This document shows positions 1 through 9,563 of a stretch of 64,000 bases of DNA, piece after piece. Position 1 is the stretch's first letter. The number at the start of each line of letters is the position of its first letter. A program made the position numbers and the translations under genes. Source of the stretch: Lachnoclostridium sp. (GTDB taxonomy: Bacteria; Bacillota; Clostridia; Lachnospirales; Lachnospiraceae); contig JAETRR010000013.1 of the NCBI GenBank assembly GCA_021770065.1, positions 62,001 through 126,000 on the forward strand, written 5' to 3'. The notes beneath the pieces are model-generated. The model was not told the DNA's origin. It saw nothing but the letters and a program-made list of their open reading frames with translations, and did no database searches.

Positions 1-780
1 ACCCTCTTTTTTCCCTTTAATATAAGTAAGGTATTCCTGTCCGATATTTTGCCGCTTCCATCTGTTCACTCTCTGATAGCCGACAGGCGAGAACAGAACC
101 TCCATAAACAGTTCCGCAACGGCTCCCGTCAGGGCGCACACCGTACACTGAAGCAATGTCCAATGAAATCCGTCCCAGAATACGGGCGCAAAGCCCGCAA
201 AGACAATTACGGCAAAAATAAAATTATCCATAAATTGGCCGATAAAAGTAGAAATGTACGTCCTGGCCGCAAATGCCAGCTTTCCGTCCGGGTTTTTTCG
301 AAATGCTTTCCCAATGGTCCAATTCAAAAAATTGTTAATGGCCGCTGATGAGAGAAAGGCAATGGTGCTTCCCAAAAGTATAAACCATGTTCCTCCAAGG
401 ATTCCGTTAAGCTCTGTGTAATCATCCGCATTGGACGGAATGATACTCACAATATAAAAAATCAGGCAGGTAAACAGATTGACGGCCGATGCAAGAACCG
501 CAATTTTATTGGACGCTTTTGGCCCGAAATACTTTGTGATGATATCCATACACATAAAAGCCAGCCAGGATATTAAAATACCGCCGTCCAGGGCAATCCA
601 CTCTGTCTGAACAAGGGTTTTGTTGGCAAGGAGATTCATGCAGATAACGCTGACCACAAACAGGGTAACAACTGTTGCCGGAATACACCGAAGCAGGATT
701 TCCGTCTCTTCCTTTTCTTTTTTAAGCCATGCTCCAATTGCAGGCGAACTCTTTTCGGGCTGTGTGTTTTTGTGATTCAT
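1..780 (-). CDS. VUT-family queuosine precursor transporter (3' end cut by window)
   Basis: Open frame from the ATG at 780 to the left edge, 260 codons without a stop, so the C-terminus lies outside. The translation is a polytopic membrane protein whose segments match the VUT/YhhQ family (COG1738): an early IxxNLLANK-like stretch, then GILISWLAFMCMDIITKYFG, a hallmark region with acidic and lysine residues inside the membrane, and later FIGQFMDNFIF. The family imports queuosine precursors (preQ0/preQ1 or queuine) across the cytoplasmic membrane. RBS GGAGGAAAAAT precedes the start. The leader carries a possible preQ1 switch, and queA (24329-25357), which uses preQ1-modified tRNA, lies in the same window. 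Family assignment is firm; the exact substrate is inferred. Confidence 0.85.
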   Translation of the reverse strand, partial: MNHKNTQPEKSSPAIGAWLKKEKEETEILLRCIPATVVTLFVVSVICMNLLANKTLVQTEWIALDGGILISWLAFMCMDIITKYFGPKASNKIAVLASAVNLFTCLIFYIVSIIPSNADDYTELNGILGGTWFILLGSTIAFLSSAAINNFLNWTIGKAFRKNPDGKLAFAARTYISTFIGQFMDNFIFAVIVFAGFAPVFWDGFHWTLLQCTVCALTGAVAELFMEVLFSPVGYQRVNRWKRQNIGQEYLTYIKGKKEG

Positions 781-898
781 ATTTTTCCTCCAAAATAAAA
801 AAGTAGTTTGTCAAAACACAAAACCACCTCCATAAACCCACATGCGCCCCATTGGCGCAACACCATAAATGAAAGTCGGCAGTGGCGCATGGGGCATC

Positions 899-944
899 CC
901 TGAACTTAGTTTTCCGCTGTGCGGAAAAGGGATTTTCATAGTAA
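899..944. repeat. 46-nt dispersed hairpin repeat, copy 1
   Basis: This stretch is 42/46 identical to 58831-58876. Both copies contain the 8-bp stem TTTTCCGC/GCGGAAAA around a three-base loop (TGT here, TGC there), preceded by CTTAG and followed by GATTTTCA-AGTAA. All four differences lie in the loop or linkers, none in the stem. This copy lies in the leader of the VUT transporter, just past its internal terminator. Function unknown; it could be a small mobile palindrome or a transcribed structure. Confidence 0.75.
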
Positions 945-969
945 AAAAGGCTCTGCAAAACGCAAAGCC
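943..969 (-). terminator. Rho-independent terminator inside the VUT transporter leader
   Basis: On the minus strand GGCTTTGC (969-962) pairs with GCAGAGCC (956-949) across a five-base loop, with one wobble, followed by a run of six T. It sits about 165 nt upstream of the transporter start and about 90 nt downstream of a good promoter, with no gene between. That placement suggests premature termination (attenuation) of the transporter mRNA, not termination of another gene. Confidence 0.7.
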
Positions 970-1040
970 ACTATCATTACACGATTATGAATAGCAGTCC
1001 TGGTTTTGTTTTACGACAGGATGGTACAAGCGAACTGTCG
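970..1040 (-). promoter_or_regulatory. Candidate preQ1-type riboswitch aptamer
   Basis: On the minus strand CGACAG (1040-1035) pairs with CTGTCG (1019-1014) around a 15-nt loop that opens with TTC and contains GTACC. An A-rich tail, TAAAACAAAACC, follows at once. A six-bp stem, a loop starting UUC and an A-rich tail are the layout of class I preQ1 aptamers, and UUGU in the loop can pair with ACAA in the tail. The following terminator and the queuosine-precursor transporter fit. The match to the class consensus is imperfect and made from memory, so this remains a candidate. Confidence 0.35.
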
Positions 1041-1062
1041 GCATCTAAAGGATGACTTATAT

Positions 1063-1091
1063 ACTATACACAATAATTCTTATAACTTCAA
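1063..1091 (-). promoter_or_regulatory. SigA-type promoter for the VUT transporter leader
   Basis: Minus-strand -35 TTGAAG (1091-1086), a 17-bp spacer and -10 TATAGT (1068-1063). Transcription would start near 1056 and give a leader of roughly 275 nt to the transporter start. Confidence 0.65.
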
Positions 1092-1117
1092 TCCTTTTAT
1101 GATTTTTTTCTTTAATT

Positions 1118-1147
1118 CCCAGAGGCTCCGAAAACGGAACCTCTGGG
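1118..1147. terminator. Strong stem-loop after the collagen-like gene
   Basis: CCCAGAGG(C/T)TCCG pairs with CGGA(A/G)CCTCTGGG around a four-base loop, about 13 bp with one wobble. It lies 15 bp past the stop of the collagen-like gene. No clean T-run follows on the minus strand, so termination is likely but not certain. Confidence 0.5.
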
Positions 1148-1162
1148 CATGGGTTTTTCTGG

Positions 1163-2650
<1,488 letters not shown>

Positions 2651-2698
2651 TTACATAATTTTTTGAAAAAAACATTCATAAAATATTTTTTTCTAGAA

Positions 2699-2725
2699 TA
2701 TATTATGTAAACCACATGCATTTGT
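2699..2725 (-). promoter_or_regulatory. SigK-like (late mother-cell) promoter
   Basis: Minus strand: AC (2725-2724), 16 bp, then CATAATATA (2707-2699), which fits the CATANNNTA -10 of SigK with its AC -35. It is about 60 nt upstream of the collagen-like gene and past the terminator of the preceding gene. Late mother-cell expression is what an exosporium protein needs. The region is AT-rich, so chance is possible. Confidence 0.45.
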
Positions 2726-2745
2726 TACTTTTTTTGTCGAAAAAT

Positions 2746-2768
2746 TAGAGCGTGTGAAACACGCCCTA
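2746..2768 (-). terminator. Terminator of the glycosyltransferase gene
   Basis: Minus strand TAGGGCGTGT pairs with ACACGCTCTA across TTC (10 bp, one wobble), followed by ATTTTTC. The stem begins within the stop codon of the glycosyltransferase gene. Confidence 0.75.
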
Positions 2769-3842
2769 AGAAATCTTCATGCTCTCAAAGTACTCTTTGT
2801 TATATAAATATGCTTTGGAATAAGGCTTACAGTTTCCGGCTCTGTCATTATATTCCTTTGCCTTTTTCCGATCTCCCAATTTGTCATAGCATACACACAG
2901 CTGCAAAAGAGGGACATAATCATAACAGTCCGGCAAAACGAATCCGCCGGAATATTCATTTTTCGGTCTGCTCAGTGCTGTTTCGTACCAATAGACAGCA
3001 TTGGCAAGGCTTCCATGCTCCAAAAAATATTTCCCAATCTCACAGCACAATTCGGCCCTGGGCGCATCAAAGCTCATGCTTCGCAGCAGCATAAGCAGGG
3101 CGGCTTGCTCCTGTCCCAGGCGATAATAGCAATTGGCACAGACAGAGCAGGCCTCGATTTTATTTTCAATCCATCCCTCCCCGGAGTTTAGGAATTGTTC
3201 AAAAACAGAGACGGCCTCCTCATATTGTCCGTGATAGTATAGCTCTCTGCCGTAATAATACTGCTGCCGGGGTTCCAAAGAGTTTCCGGCGGCAATTAGC
3301 TTCTGGTATATATTTAGATTGCGATCCGGATCTCCTGCCCCCATTTTTTTGTGGCTGACGGCAATATCGGAATATATGATTTTGCCATTGGGCGGAATAA
3401 CCTCATGGACCGCCCCAATCCAGCGGTATTTGGAATCATTTCGAATCCATCTTTCCCTAAAATAAGAAAAAGAGGGCTTGCCGGCTTCATCAAAAGAAGT
3501 ATTGTATTTCATCATTACCATGTCCGTGTCCGGTGACAAGGACTGCTTTAACTGCAGAAATTTATCCTTTTGCGTATCCTCCAGAATATCATCCGCATCC
3601 ATCCACATACAATAGTCCATGGAGGCCTTGGAAAAGGAATAATTTCTGGCATCGGAAAAGTCATCTTCCCACGGATACGAATAGACCTTTGAGGTATAAC
3701 CGGACGCAATTTTTACCGTCTGATCCGTGGAGCCGGTATCTACAATCACTATTTCATCTACAAGCTCTGCCACACAGTCGAGACAGCGAGCTATATTCAT
3801 TTCTTCATTTTTGACGATCATACAAAGACTTATTGTGGACAT
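2766..3842 (-). CDS. Family 2 glycosyltransferase with TPR-like C-terminal part
   Basis: 358 residues from ATG 3842 (RBS GAGAGG); longer upstream frames overlap the preceding gene and lack a ribosome site. It begins MSTISLCMIVKNEE, the classic GT2 nucleotide-binding strand, then EIVIVDTGSTD, and has a DADD metal-binding motif in MWMDADDILED near residue 90. The second half is helical, with repeat-like segments (YYYGRELYYHGQYEEA, CCEIGKYFLEHG). This architecture occurs in SunS-type and spore-coat glycosyltransferases. It lies 26 bp after one collagen-like gene and ahead of another, so glycosylation of collagen threonines is a reasonable inference. No membrane segment is visible. Confidence 0.85.
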   Translation of the reverse strand: MSTISLCMIVKNEEMNIARCLDCVAELVDEIVIVDTGSTDQTVKIASGYTSKVYSYPWEDDFSDARNYSFSKASMDYCMWMDADDILEDTQKDKFLQLKQSLSPDTDMVMMKYNTSFDEAGKPSFSYFRERWIRNDSKYRWIGAVHEVIPPNGKIIYSDIAVSHKKMGAGDPDRNLNIYQKLIAAGNSLEPRQQYYYGRELYYHGQYEEAVSVFEQFLNSGEGWIENKIEACSVCANCYYRLGQEQAALLMLLRSMSFDAPRAELCCEIGKYFLEHGSLANAVYWYETALSRPKNEYSGGFVLPDCYDYVPLLQLCVCYDKLGDRKKAKEYNDRAGNCKPYSKAYLYNKEYFESMKIS

Positions 3843-3868
3843 ATCGGTTCCTCTCTTTATTAATTTAT

Positions 3869-4831
3869 TTATTGCTGGCAGAGCTTCTCTATGGTCAGAT
3901 TCATACGGATTTCCGAAGCTTCTGCTGAAGAATACCATGCAAAGGACAACGTGGACATGTCGGATATCTCCATAATAAAATATCTCGATATTGACAGCGT
4001 TTCCTTTCGCTTTTCTGTCTTTGCACATGTGGTATATATAGTTTGTTCACATTCATTACAGATTGGTGTCAGCTTTATAAGACCATGCTTTTTCGTCATT
4101 GTGGATATATAAAAATAGATGGCATAGAAGCCTGGAGTGAGTATGATAGAATTGCTATTATTTAGAGATATATTTCCGGTTGTATCGGGTATATCATTGT
4201 TAAGGGGAAGCTTTGCACTTTCCGGCAAAAGAAGCTCCTGGCCCGAAAAGGATGCAAATATATGATTCTGCGGATAACCCGGCGGTCCGACCGGACCCAT
4301 AGGTCCCTGCTCTCCCATGGGGCCCATTGGTCCGGTGACGCCTTGAGGCCCCTGCGGCCCTGTGACTCCCTGGGGTCCGGTTTCTCCACGTTCACCCGGA
4401 CATCCGGGCGGTCCCGGTTCTCCTCTTGCTCCCTGGGGGCCTGGTTCCCCTCTTTCACCTGGAATTCCCGGCTCTCCTTTTGGTCCCTGGGGGCCTGGTT
4501 CTCCTTTCGGTCCCTGCGGCCCCGGCTCTCTTTCCGGCACATCTGACTTAGGCTCACAGGAACGGGATACCTCGCATTCTCCCTGTTCTCTGGTCTTCGT
4601 CTCATGAGGCTGCCCCGGCACAGCAGTATTTGTCCCGGATACAGGCTCTTTGGAAGTCTGGGTTGTGTTTCGACTATTGTTTTGATTGTAGTTCATATTG
4701 CTGTTCTGATTACAGCTTCTATTCGGAATTCTTCCCATGCCGAAGAAATTCGGTGGGTTGAACATCCAATTTGGATTAAAGTTATTCAATAAAGCCACCT
4801 CATTCATATTTGGTATTGAGTCATAATGCAT
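3869..4831 (-). CDS. Collagen-like protein, BclA-type architecture
   Basis: 320 residues from ATG 4831. In-frame alternatives at 4864 (ATG), 4912 (GTG) and 4804 (ATG) exist and none has a strong ribosome site, so the start is uncertain. An Asn-rich N-terminal region (about 1-103) precedes 28 Gly-X-Y triplets (about 104-187, many GPQGPKGEP). A 133-residue C-terminal domain follows, with alternating beta-strand character ([27 protein letters not shown]) typical of the TNF-like jelly-roll heads of BclA proteins. It probably forms trimers on the spore surface. It is the first gene of a pair with the glycosyltransferase. Confidence 0.85.
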   Translation of the reverse strand: MHYDSIPNMNEVALLNNFNPNWMFNPPNFFGMGRIPNRSCNQNSNMNYNQNNSRNTTQTSKEPVSGTNTAVPGQPHETKTREQGECEVSRSCEPKSDVPEREPGPQGPKGEPGPQGPKGEPGIPGERGEPGPQGARGEPGPPGCPGERGETGPQGVTGPQGPQGVTGPMGPMGEQGPMGPVGPPGYPQNHIFASFSGQELLLPESAKLPLNNDIPDTTGNISLNNSNSIILTPGFYAIYFYISTMTKKHGLIKLTPICNECEQTIYTTCAKTEKRKETLSISRYFIMEISDMSTLSFAWYSSAEASEIRMNLTIEKLCQQ

Positions 4832-4895
4832 TTCTTTTGCATTATCACTATAAATTATATGCATGGAAAATAAATTCGTTTTCAAATACCGATCC

Positions 4896-5012
4896 GTTAT
4901 CTGTCTGTCCACGAATCAAATCTTGTGGATATTTGAGGATCGTGTTGTAAAAATCTCAACGGCCCCTCTGCCCTTTTTTCATAATAATTTTTATGGAGAG
5001 CTGTCCAATCGG
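4896..5012 (-). pseudogene. Deleted second copy of part of the 6433-6795 gene
   Basis: These 117 bp match two blocks of the small gene at 6433-6795. 4896-4942 matches about 6435-6478 (shared CTGTCTGTCCACGAATCAAA), and about 4944-5012 matches about 6572-6642 (GTTGTAAAAATCTCAA and CTGTCCAATCGGA). About 93 bp between the blocks is missing, which breaks the frame. The duplicate ends three bases before the stop codon of the nuclease gene, so the nuclease lies between two directly repeated pieces of the same gene. Confidence 0.85.
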
Positions 5013-5015
5013 ACA

Positions 5016-6230
5016 TCATTTTCCCTGTTTCTTTCTATTCAAATTGAATTCTTCTTCTGCTAATTCGATACGTTGCTGAATCTCTTTCTCTGTAGGAAGC
5101 TGTTTCTTAATCTCTTCCAATTTAATATTATCATAAGAAGCAACTCCCATCGGCGTCTGAATTCCTTGAAATGCCCACTGCACTTCTGTCTGATCTTTAT
5201 CTTTGCAGATTAGCAATCCAATAGTGGGATTTTCATCCGGCGTCCGGATAAGGTCATTCACTGCATTAACATAAAAATTCAATTTTCCCGCAAATTCCGG
5301 TTCGAAAGAGACAGCTTTCAGTTCTACTACTACATAACATTTAAGGCGGATATGATAGAACAGCATATCGATCTTTCGTGTTTTCCCTGAAACTACAATT
5401 TCTTTTTGTCTTCCAACAAATGCAAATCCTGTTCCAAGTTCCAGCAAAAATCTGGTAATATTCTGTTCTAAAGCCGCTTCCAATGCACTCTCGTCATAAT
5501 CCGGCGGCAAAGTAATAAAGCCTAAATCATACGTATCTTTTACAATTTCCTGTGCCAGTTTTCCTTGAATAACAGGTAGTCTTTCACTAAAATTTGTAAT
5601 AGCAGCCCCGGTTCTGCCGTACAAACCTAACTTAATATAATTCTGAAGTGTACTTCTACTCCAGCCATCTTCTATTGTTCGGTATATATAAAATAAAGCT
5701 TCTTCTACAGAATTACACTTTGTAATAATATCAATGTGATGCCCCCATGGAACATATGCAAAAAAAGCAGGAAAAGGGAATACTCCAATAACCTGTTGGA
5801 GTTTTTCTTCACTCATGTTTTTTCCAATCTGCTCCATTCTTGGCTGAATTACTGAAATCTGCGTTTCCATTTCTCCAATAAGTCGTTGGAGTTTTTCTGC
5901 ATCATCACCTGCATAAAACATATACCACTTTTTCATATACCAAAGATTAGTAGTACTAAAGCCTTTTATATCAGGAAATTCATTTCTCAAATCAAGGCTC
6001 AACTGTTCAACAATGCCACTTCCCCATTTTTCTTCTACTTTACGCATAGTAAGATCACGCCCTAGCTGCCAGTTAAACAAGAGCTGTTCAGAATTCACTT
6101 TTATGGCTGCCTTTATCTGTGTATTTCGGAATCGTTCCTTAATCTCATGAATCCATTGCACATAATCTGAATCCACATGCACATCATGCGAACTTACAAC
6201 CGTTGGAAATCTGCTTTTTCTTTTTTGCAT
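5016..6230 (-). CDS. DUF1016 / YhcG-family PDDEXK nuclease-like protein
   Basis: 404 residues from ATG 6230, RBS AGGAGA. The N-terminal half (about 20-170) is the DUF1016 winged-helix region, with YVQWIHEIKERFRNTQIKAAIKV and FPDIKGFSTTNLWYMKKWY-like stretches. The C-terminal half (about 230-380) holds a PDDEXK fold: RKIDMLFYHIRLKCYVVVELK supplies the Asp and the ExK pair, followed by GKLNFYVNAVND. Family members are linked to DNA repair or mobile DNA, and the precise role is not settled. It is a single gene with no partner. It lies between an intact gene and a damaged duplicate of it, which points to recent insertion. Neighbouring non-coding DNA is AT-rich. Confidence 0.85.
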   Translation of the reverse strand: MQKRKSRFPTVVSSHDVHVDSDYVQWIHEIKERFRNTQIKAAIKVNSEQLLFNWQLGRDLTMRKVEEKWGSGIVEQLSLDLRNEFPDIKGFSTTNLWYMKKWYMFYAGDDAEKLQRLIGEMETQISVIQPRMEQIGKNMSEEKLQQVIGVFPFPAFFAYVPWGHHIDIITKCNSVEEALFYIYRTIEDGWSRSTLQNYIKLGLYGRTGAAITNFSERLPVIQGKLAQEIVKDTYDLGFITLPPDYDESALEAALEQNITRFLLELGTGFAFVGRQKEIVVSGKTRKIDMLFYHIRLKCYVVVELKAVSFEPEFAGKLNFYVNAVNDLIRTPDENPTIGLLICKDKDQTEVQWAFQGIQTPMGVASYDNIKLEEIKKQLPTEKEIQQRIELAEEEFNLNRKKQGK

Positions 6231-6432
6231 GGATCTCTTCTCCTACCTGATTATATTCTTTTCTTACACAATTAGAGTGACAATAAACTTTCAAGAGCAT
6301 TTTCTTTATCCCCAGCCGAAATATCTTTTTTCTATATTTTTTACTTAAATTATTCTTCAATATATTAATATAAGTCAATGCTGTTGAAACAAAATCTGAT
6401 GGTATATTCTTACCATTTGATATATGAAAGCA

Positions 6433-6795
6433 TTACCTGTCTGTCCACGAATCAAATCTTGTGGATATTTGAGGATCATACAGAGGGCAGCCAAAATCAA
6501 TTAAAATGTCCATAAGAGAATTCATATCCGCCTCCTGCATGCCGTAACAATCAAATCTCACAATCTGCGAGGTTGTAAAAATCTCAAAGGCCCCTCTGCC
6601 CTCTTTTTCATAATGATTTTTATCGAGAGCTGTCCAATCGGAAAAGACAGAAGCAATCTTTTCAAAAATTTCATCTATGGGGAGACATTCCAGTTCTTCT
6701 ACCCCTTGTCCGTCACAGCATGCCAGTTCATATATTTTGTTGTTATCGTGGACAACTCCCTCTTTATATTTCCAAAAATTCAAATCCATACTCAT
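6433..6795 (-). CDS. Small conserved protein of unknown function
   Basis: 120 residues from ATG 6795, RBS GGGAG. It is acidic, soluble, without signal peptide or membrane segment. Regions that look constrained are SDWTALDKNHYEKEGRGAF, TSQIVRFDCYGM and [16 protein letters not shown] do not recognise the family. Size, acidity and single-domain look are compatible with an immunity-type or SMI1-like protein, but no toxin gene is present. Part of this gene is duplicated at 4896-5012. Confidence 0.7.
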   Translation of the reverse strand: MSMDLNFWKYKEGVVHDNNKIYELACCDGQGVEELECLPIDEIFEKIASVFSDWTALDKNHYEKEGRGAFEIFTTSQIVRFDCYGMQEADMNSLMDILIDFGCPLYDPQISTRFDSWTDR

Positions 6796-6832
6796 TTTTG
6801 TCTCCCAAATGTTTACTTGAAATCTGTTCCTA

Positions 6833-7327
6833 TCATTCGGCTAAAGAACGGAAAAAATTTATTTCCTCCTCGGAAAGTTCATAGTAGAATATCAAAAATT
6901 CCTCCGGAATCGATAGGCTTTTGATGCTTTCTTCTGCCACCGTCATTTTTACAATATTTGTATTTTCATACAATGTAATCGTAGTATTCTTTTCCAGCTC
7001 CTTTCCTCCAAAACGTGCAACAGGGTACTTGTAGGAAATCAGATCGTATTGCTCTTTTGCCTCATCTAAGTCTTTTTCCAGTTCATCCTGGCGTTCTTCT
7101 ATGTCCGAATCCTCAAAAAGCATACATTGATTATACTGATACAACTGTTCTTCATCGCTTATAGTTTTTATAAGTTCATGATCCTCCGCTGAATATATTT
7201 TAATTTCAGCTAAGTTATCCAAATCCTCTCTGGTATATTTTTGCCCCTGTCCGGCAGAGCATCCCGCACAAATACATAATCCAAACACAAGCAGAATACT
7301 GATTATGAAATAGCTTTTCTTATTCAT
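6833..7327 (-). CDS. Lipoprotein of unknown function
   Basis: 164 residues. The N-terminus MNKKSYFIISILLVFGLCICAGC is a lipoprotein signal with the modified Cys at about 23. The rest is charged, with an acidic helical stretch (EERQDELEKDLDEAKEQ) and predicted beta segments; no known domain recognised. It overlaps the end of the XRE regulator gene by 8 bp, so the two are translated from one message and probably work together. Confidence 0.75.
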   Translation of the reverse strand: MNKKSYFIISILLVFGLCICAGCSAGQGQKYTREDLDNLAEIKIYSAEDHELIKTISDEEQLYQYNQCMLFEDSDIEERQDELEKDLDEAKEQYDLISYKYPVARFGGKELEKNTTITLYENTNIVKMTVAEESIKSLSIPEEFLIFYYELSEEEINFFRSLAE

Positions 7328-8240
7328 CTTTCTCCCTGCTTTCTATAAGTAATTTACACGTTGTAATCAATAAGCAGCAAAACAATATTATGATAGGGGC
7401 ATAGGGGCTCCATGCGTTTGTTATCATTCCAATCAAAACCGCAGCCACGGTAACTGGAAATGCCGCATATACCCAGCGATACCTTTTCATATGGTCGCTT
7501 TTAGGGGGATGTTCCGTATTTTTAATGATAATGCTGTCAATGTGCATAGACACTGCCGCCCATATAATAAGTGCCAGCCATGCCGTATCTGCTATCCATT
7601 CAAAAATATTGCAGGCTGTCTGTCCGAAATAAATCATGAAAAAGTGTCCGATTTCTGAGCTTGCCAATAGAATCACCACTCCTGCAATTATCACAATCGT
7701 ATATTTCTTTCTTCTGTTTTCCCTTTGTCTCTTAAATTCTCCGAATACCTTATCGTCAAATGCAAGGCGCTCATTTTTGATTTCCTGATACTGTTTGGTC
7801 TGAAAAAATTGCCAGATTATTATGATTACCCCTGCAATCATTGTAAGCCAATAAAGGAAAGACATGAGTATGCCAGGATGCTCCAGGCTGTCAAAGACGT
7901 TTGACAGTATAAAAAGACTTATCCCTCCTGTCATGTGCTTTACATTCTTCCTGCTGTAAAGCAAGTATCCGTCTAACATCTCCTGGCTGACATAATACCC
8001 ACTGTTTGATGGGGCCTTTTCTTCTGATGTATTACTTTTTTCGTAATCCTCTTTCAGCAGGTAGTCCGTTGATACTCCGAATAGGCTGCTGATTTGTACT
8101 AATTTTCCTACTTCGGGTATCCCTTTATCATTTACCCATTTTCCTACTGCCTGCCGGGACACGTCTAACCTTTCCGCCAAATCCTCCTGCGTCATATGAT
8201 TTTCTTTCAACAGGGCTTTTAATTTTTGTCCTAATGTCAT
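7320..8240 (-). CDS. XRE-family regulator with C-terminal membrane domain
   Basis: 306 residues from ATG 8240, RBS AGGAGG. Residues 1-65 are a helix-turn-helix of the XRE type (MTQEDLAERLDVSRQAVGKWVNDKGIPEV). The remainder has about six hydrophobic segments (LSLFILSNVF, FLYWLTMIAGVIIIIW, VIIAGVVILLAS, TAWLALIIWAAV, VYAAFPVTVAAVLIGM, IIILFCCLLI). This is a membrane-tethered transcription factor type common in Firmicutes. Target genes are unknown; the following lipoprotein gene is the obvious candidate. Confidence 0.85.
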   Translation of the reverse strand: MTLGQKLKALLKENHMTQEDLAERLDVSRQAVGKWVNDKGIPEVGKLVQISSLFGVSTDYLLKEDYEKSNTSEEKAPSNSGYYVSQEMLDGYLLYSRKNVKHMTGGISLFILSNVFDSLEHPGILMSFLYWLTMIAGVIIIIWQFFQTKQYQEIKNERLAFDDKVFGEFKRQRENRRKKYTIVIIAGVVILLASSEIGHFFMIYFGQTACNIFEWIADTAWLALIIWAAVSMHIDSIIIKNTEHPPKSDHMKRYRWVYAAFPVTVAAVLIGMITNAWSPYAPIIILFCCLLITTCKLLIESREKDE

Positions 8241-8349
8241 CTTTTCTCCGCCTCCTCTATCTGCATTTTATTTCTAAGCAATAGAGGAGCACAACCAATT
8301 TGTGGTTTCATCTTGTCAACTTTGGGTTTCGTTCATTTATTTCACTTCT

Positions 8350-8697
8350 TCAAAAGAGTCTTTCTCCCAAATATTTATCATGCGGAACGACTAAGCACTT
8401 CTCGATGGACTTCCAATAGGTATCATAAAGATTTTTTTGTGCTGCCCCGTAGCTTTCTTTTGTATCAAATTCCCAATAAAGCATGTACTTAACGCTTTTT
8501 ACAATACGGGTAAGTTTAAGCGGGGGAAGTCCCTCTTTAATCTGCTCCATGTCTATGTGGTACTCTCTTTTGCTAAGGCGAAGCAAAAGAAGTCCCTCCT
8601 GCTGTTCTAAAAAGCTTTTTGCTTCAAGCATCAGTGCTTCAAATTCCTCTACCTTTTGGGGTTTGACCTGGTAGATGCAGATTTCTGTAAATGGCAT
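8350..8697 (-). CDS. Dimeric alpha-beta barrel (ABM-like) protein
   Basis: 115 residues from ATG 8697, RBS TAGGAGG. The pattern MPFTEICIYQVKPQKVEEFEALM at the start, then a helix and LYWEFDTKESYGAAQ, resembles the antibiotic-biosynthesis-monooxygenase/ferredoxin-like small fold. Such proteins form dimers. Enzymatic function cannot be told from the sequence. It stands alone with short flanks. Confidence 0.55.
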   Translation of the reverse strand: MPFTEICIYQVKPQKVEEFEALMLEAKSFLEQQEGLLLLRLSKREYHIDMEQIKEGLPPLKLTRIVKSVKYMLYWEFDTKESYGAAQKNLYDTYWKSIEKCLVVPHDKYLGERLF

Positions 8698-8782
8698 GTT
8701 GATTCCTCCTAAGTTTCATTTTGTGTTATATACCATGAAAAACTGTAATTAAAAAAATATCCTTTTGCCGCCTCCACAAAGC

Positions 8783-9346
8783 TTATTGATATCTATTTCC
8801 ATAGGCTGCTTTCGCCTGGCTTGTATACTTTTTAACAAAATCAGTTTTTCCGCCCGTATATGCATCTCTGTTATGCTCATATTTTTTCCAAAGCTCTCGC
8901 TTCATTTTCTCATACTGCCTGGCAATGTCCGCATGTTCCATAAGATAATCCCGGAAATACAGCTCATCATTGTCCCCCATATATCTCAAATGGAGATGGA
9001 ACACCCTGTCGGCAAATCCGTCCTCCGTATAGCCTTTATTAAATGAAATCCGATTCTCACTCCGGCTCATGCAAATATAACCGTTGTTTACTAATATATC
9101 CCTGATATTTGGCAGGCTGCATTCTCCCGGCACTTCCACAAGGATATCGATAATGGGCTTTGCCCATATGGAACAAATGGCTGTGCTTCCTATGTGGCTG
9201 ATTCTGGCCGGTTGATTTAACAGGGCCTTTAAGAAAGCTTCCTCCTCAGCATACCAATTTTTCCAGAATTCTTTATGTTCTGTCAAGAAGATAGGAAACA
9301 ACTGCCATAATTCTTCCAAACTCAGTTCCGATAATCTTTTCTCCAT
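8783..9346 (-). CDS. GrpB-like nucleotidyltransferase-fold protein (UPF0157)
   Basis: 187 residues from ATG 9346, chosen because GAGG lies 8 nt upstream; longer starts lack a ribosome site. The GrpB signature is clear: ISHIGSTAICSIWAKPIIDILVEV, then FHLHLRYMGDNDELYFRDYL and YEKMKRELWKKYEHNRDAYTGGKTDFV. The family has a nucleotidyltransferase-like fold and no settled function. It is divergent from the lipoprotein gene at 9564. Confidence 0.85.
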   Translation of the reverse strand: MEKRLSELSLEELWQLFPIFLTEHKEFWKNWYAEEEAFLKALLNQPARISHIGSTAICSIWAKPIIDILVEVPGECSLPNIRDILVNNGYICMSRSENRISFNKGYTEDGFADRVFHLHLRYMGDNDELYFRDYLMEHADIARQYEKMKRELWKKYEHNRDAYTGGKTDFVKKYTSQAKAAYGNRYQ

Positions 9347-9427
9347 TGCAAACCTCGTCATATAAGAGACCTGCAGGCAATTCAGCCGGTCCATTTGGGC
9401 AGAAAAATGCCCATTTGGACAAACCCT

Positions 9428-9456
9428 CTTGCCGCACACTCGAATTTCTGTTATAG
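9428..9456 (+). promoter_or_regulatory. Promoter of the GerMN-like lipoprotein gene
   Basis: TTGCCG, a 17-bp spacer and TATAGT lie about 110 bp upstream of the lipoprotein start. Just upstream a small stem, GGGCA-N6-TGCCC (about 9396-9411), lies between this promoter and the GrpB gene. Confidence 0.55.
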
Positions 9457-9563
9457 TGCAGACAAACCGATAGCCGGCTGGTCAGACACATGGACTGGCG
9501 CAAAGGTCACAGACCCGCGCAGCCTGCTGCGAAATTTTTAAATAATAATCAGGAGGAAAACAC

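Noticed and set aside
3843..4028. Upstream start of the glycosyltransferase gene overlapping the collagen-like gene.
   Set aside because: The added 62 residues are not part of the family fold; ATG 3842 has GAGAGG before it.
6184..6378. A 64-codon frame overlapping the start of the nuclease gene.
   Set aside because: Lys/Asn-rich AT-biased sequence, out of frame, no ribosome site of its own.
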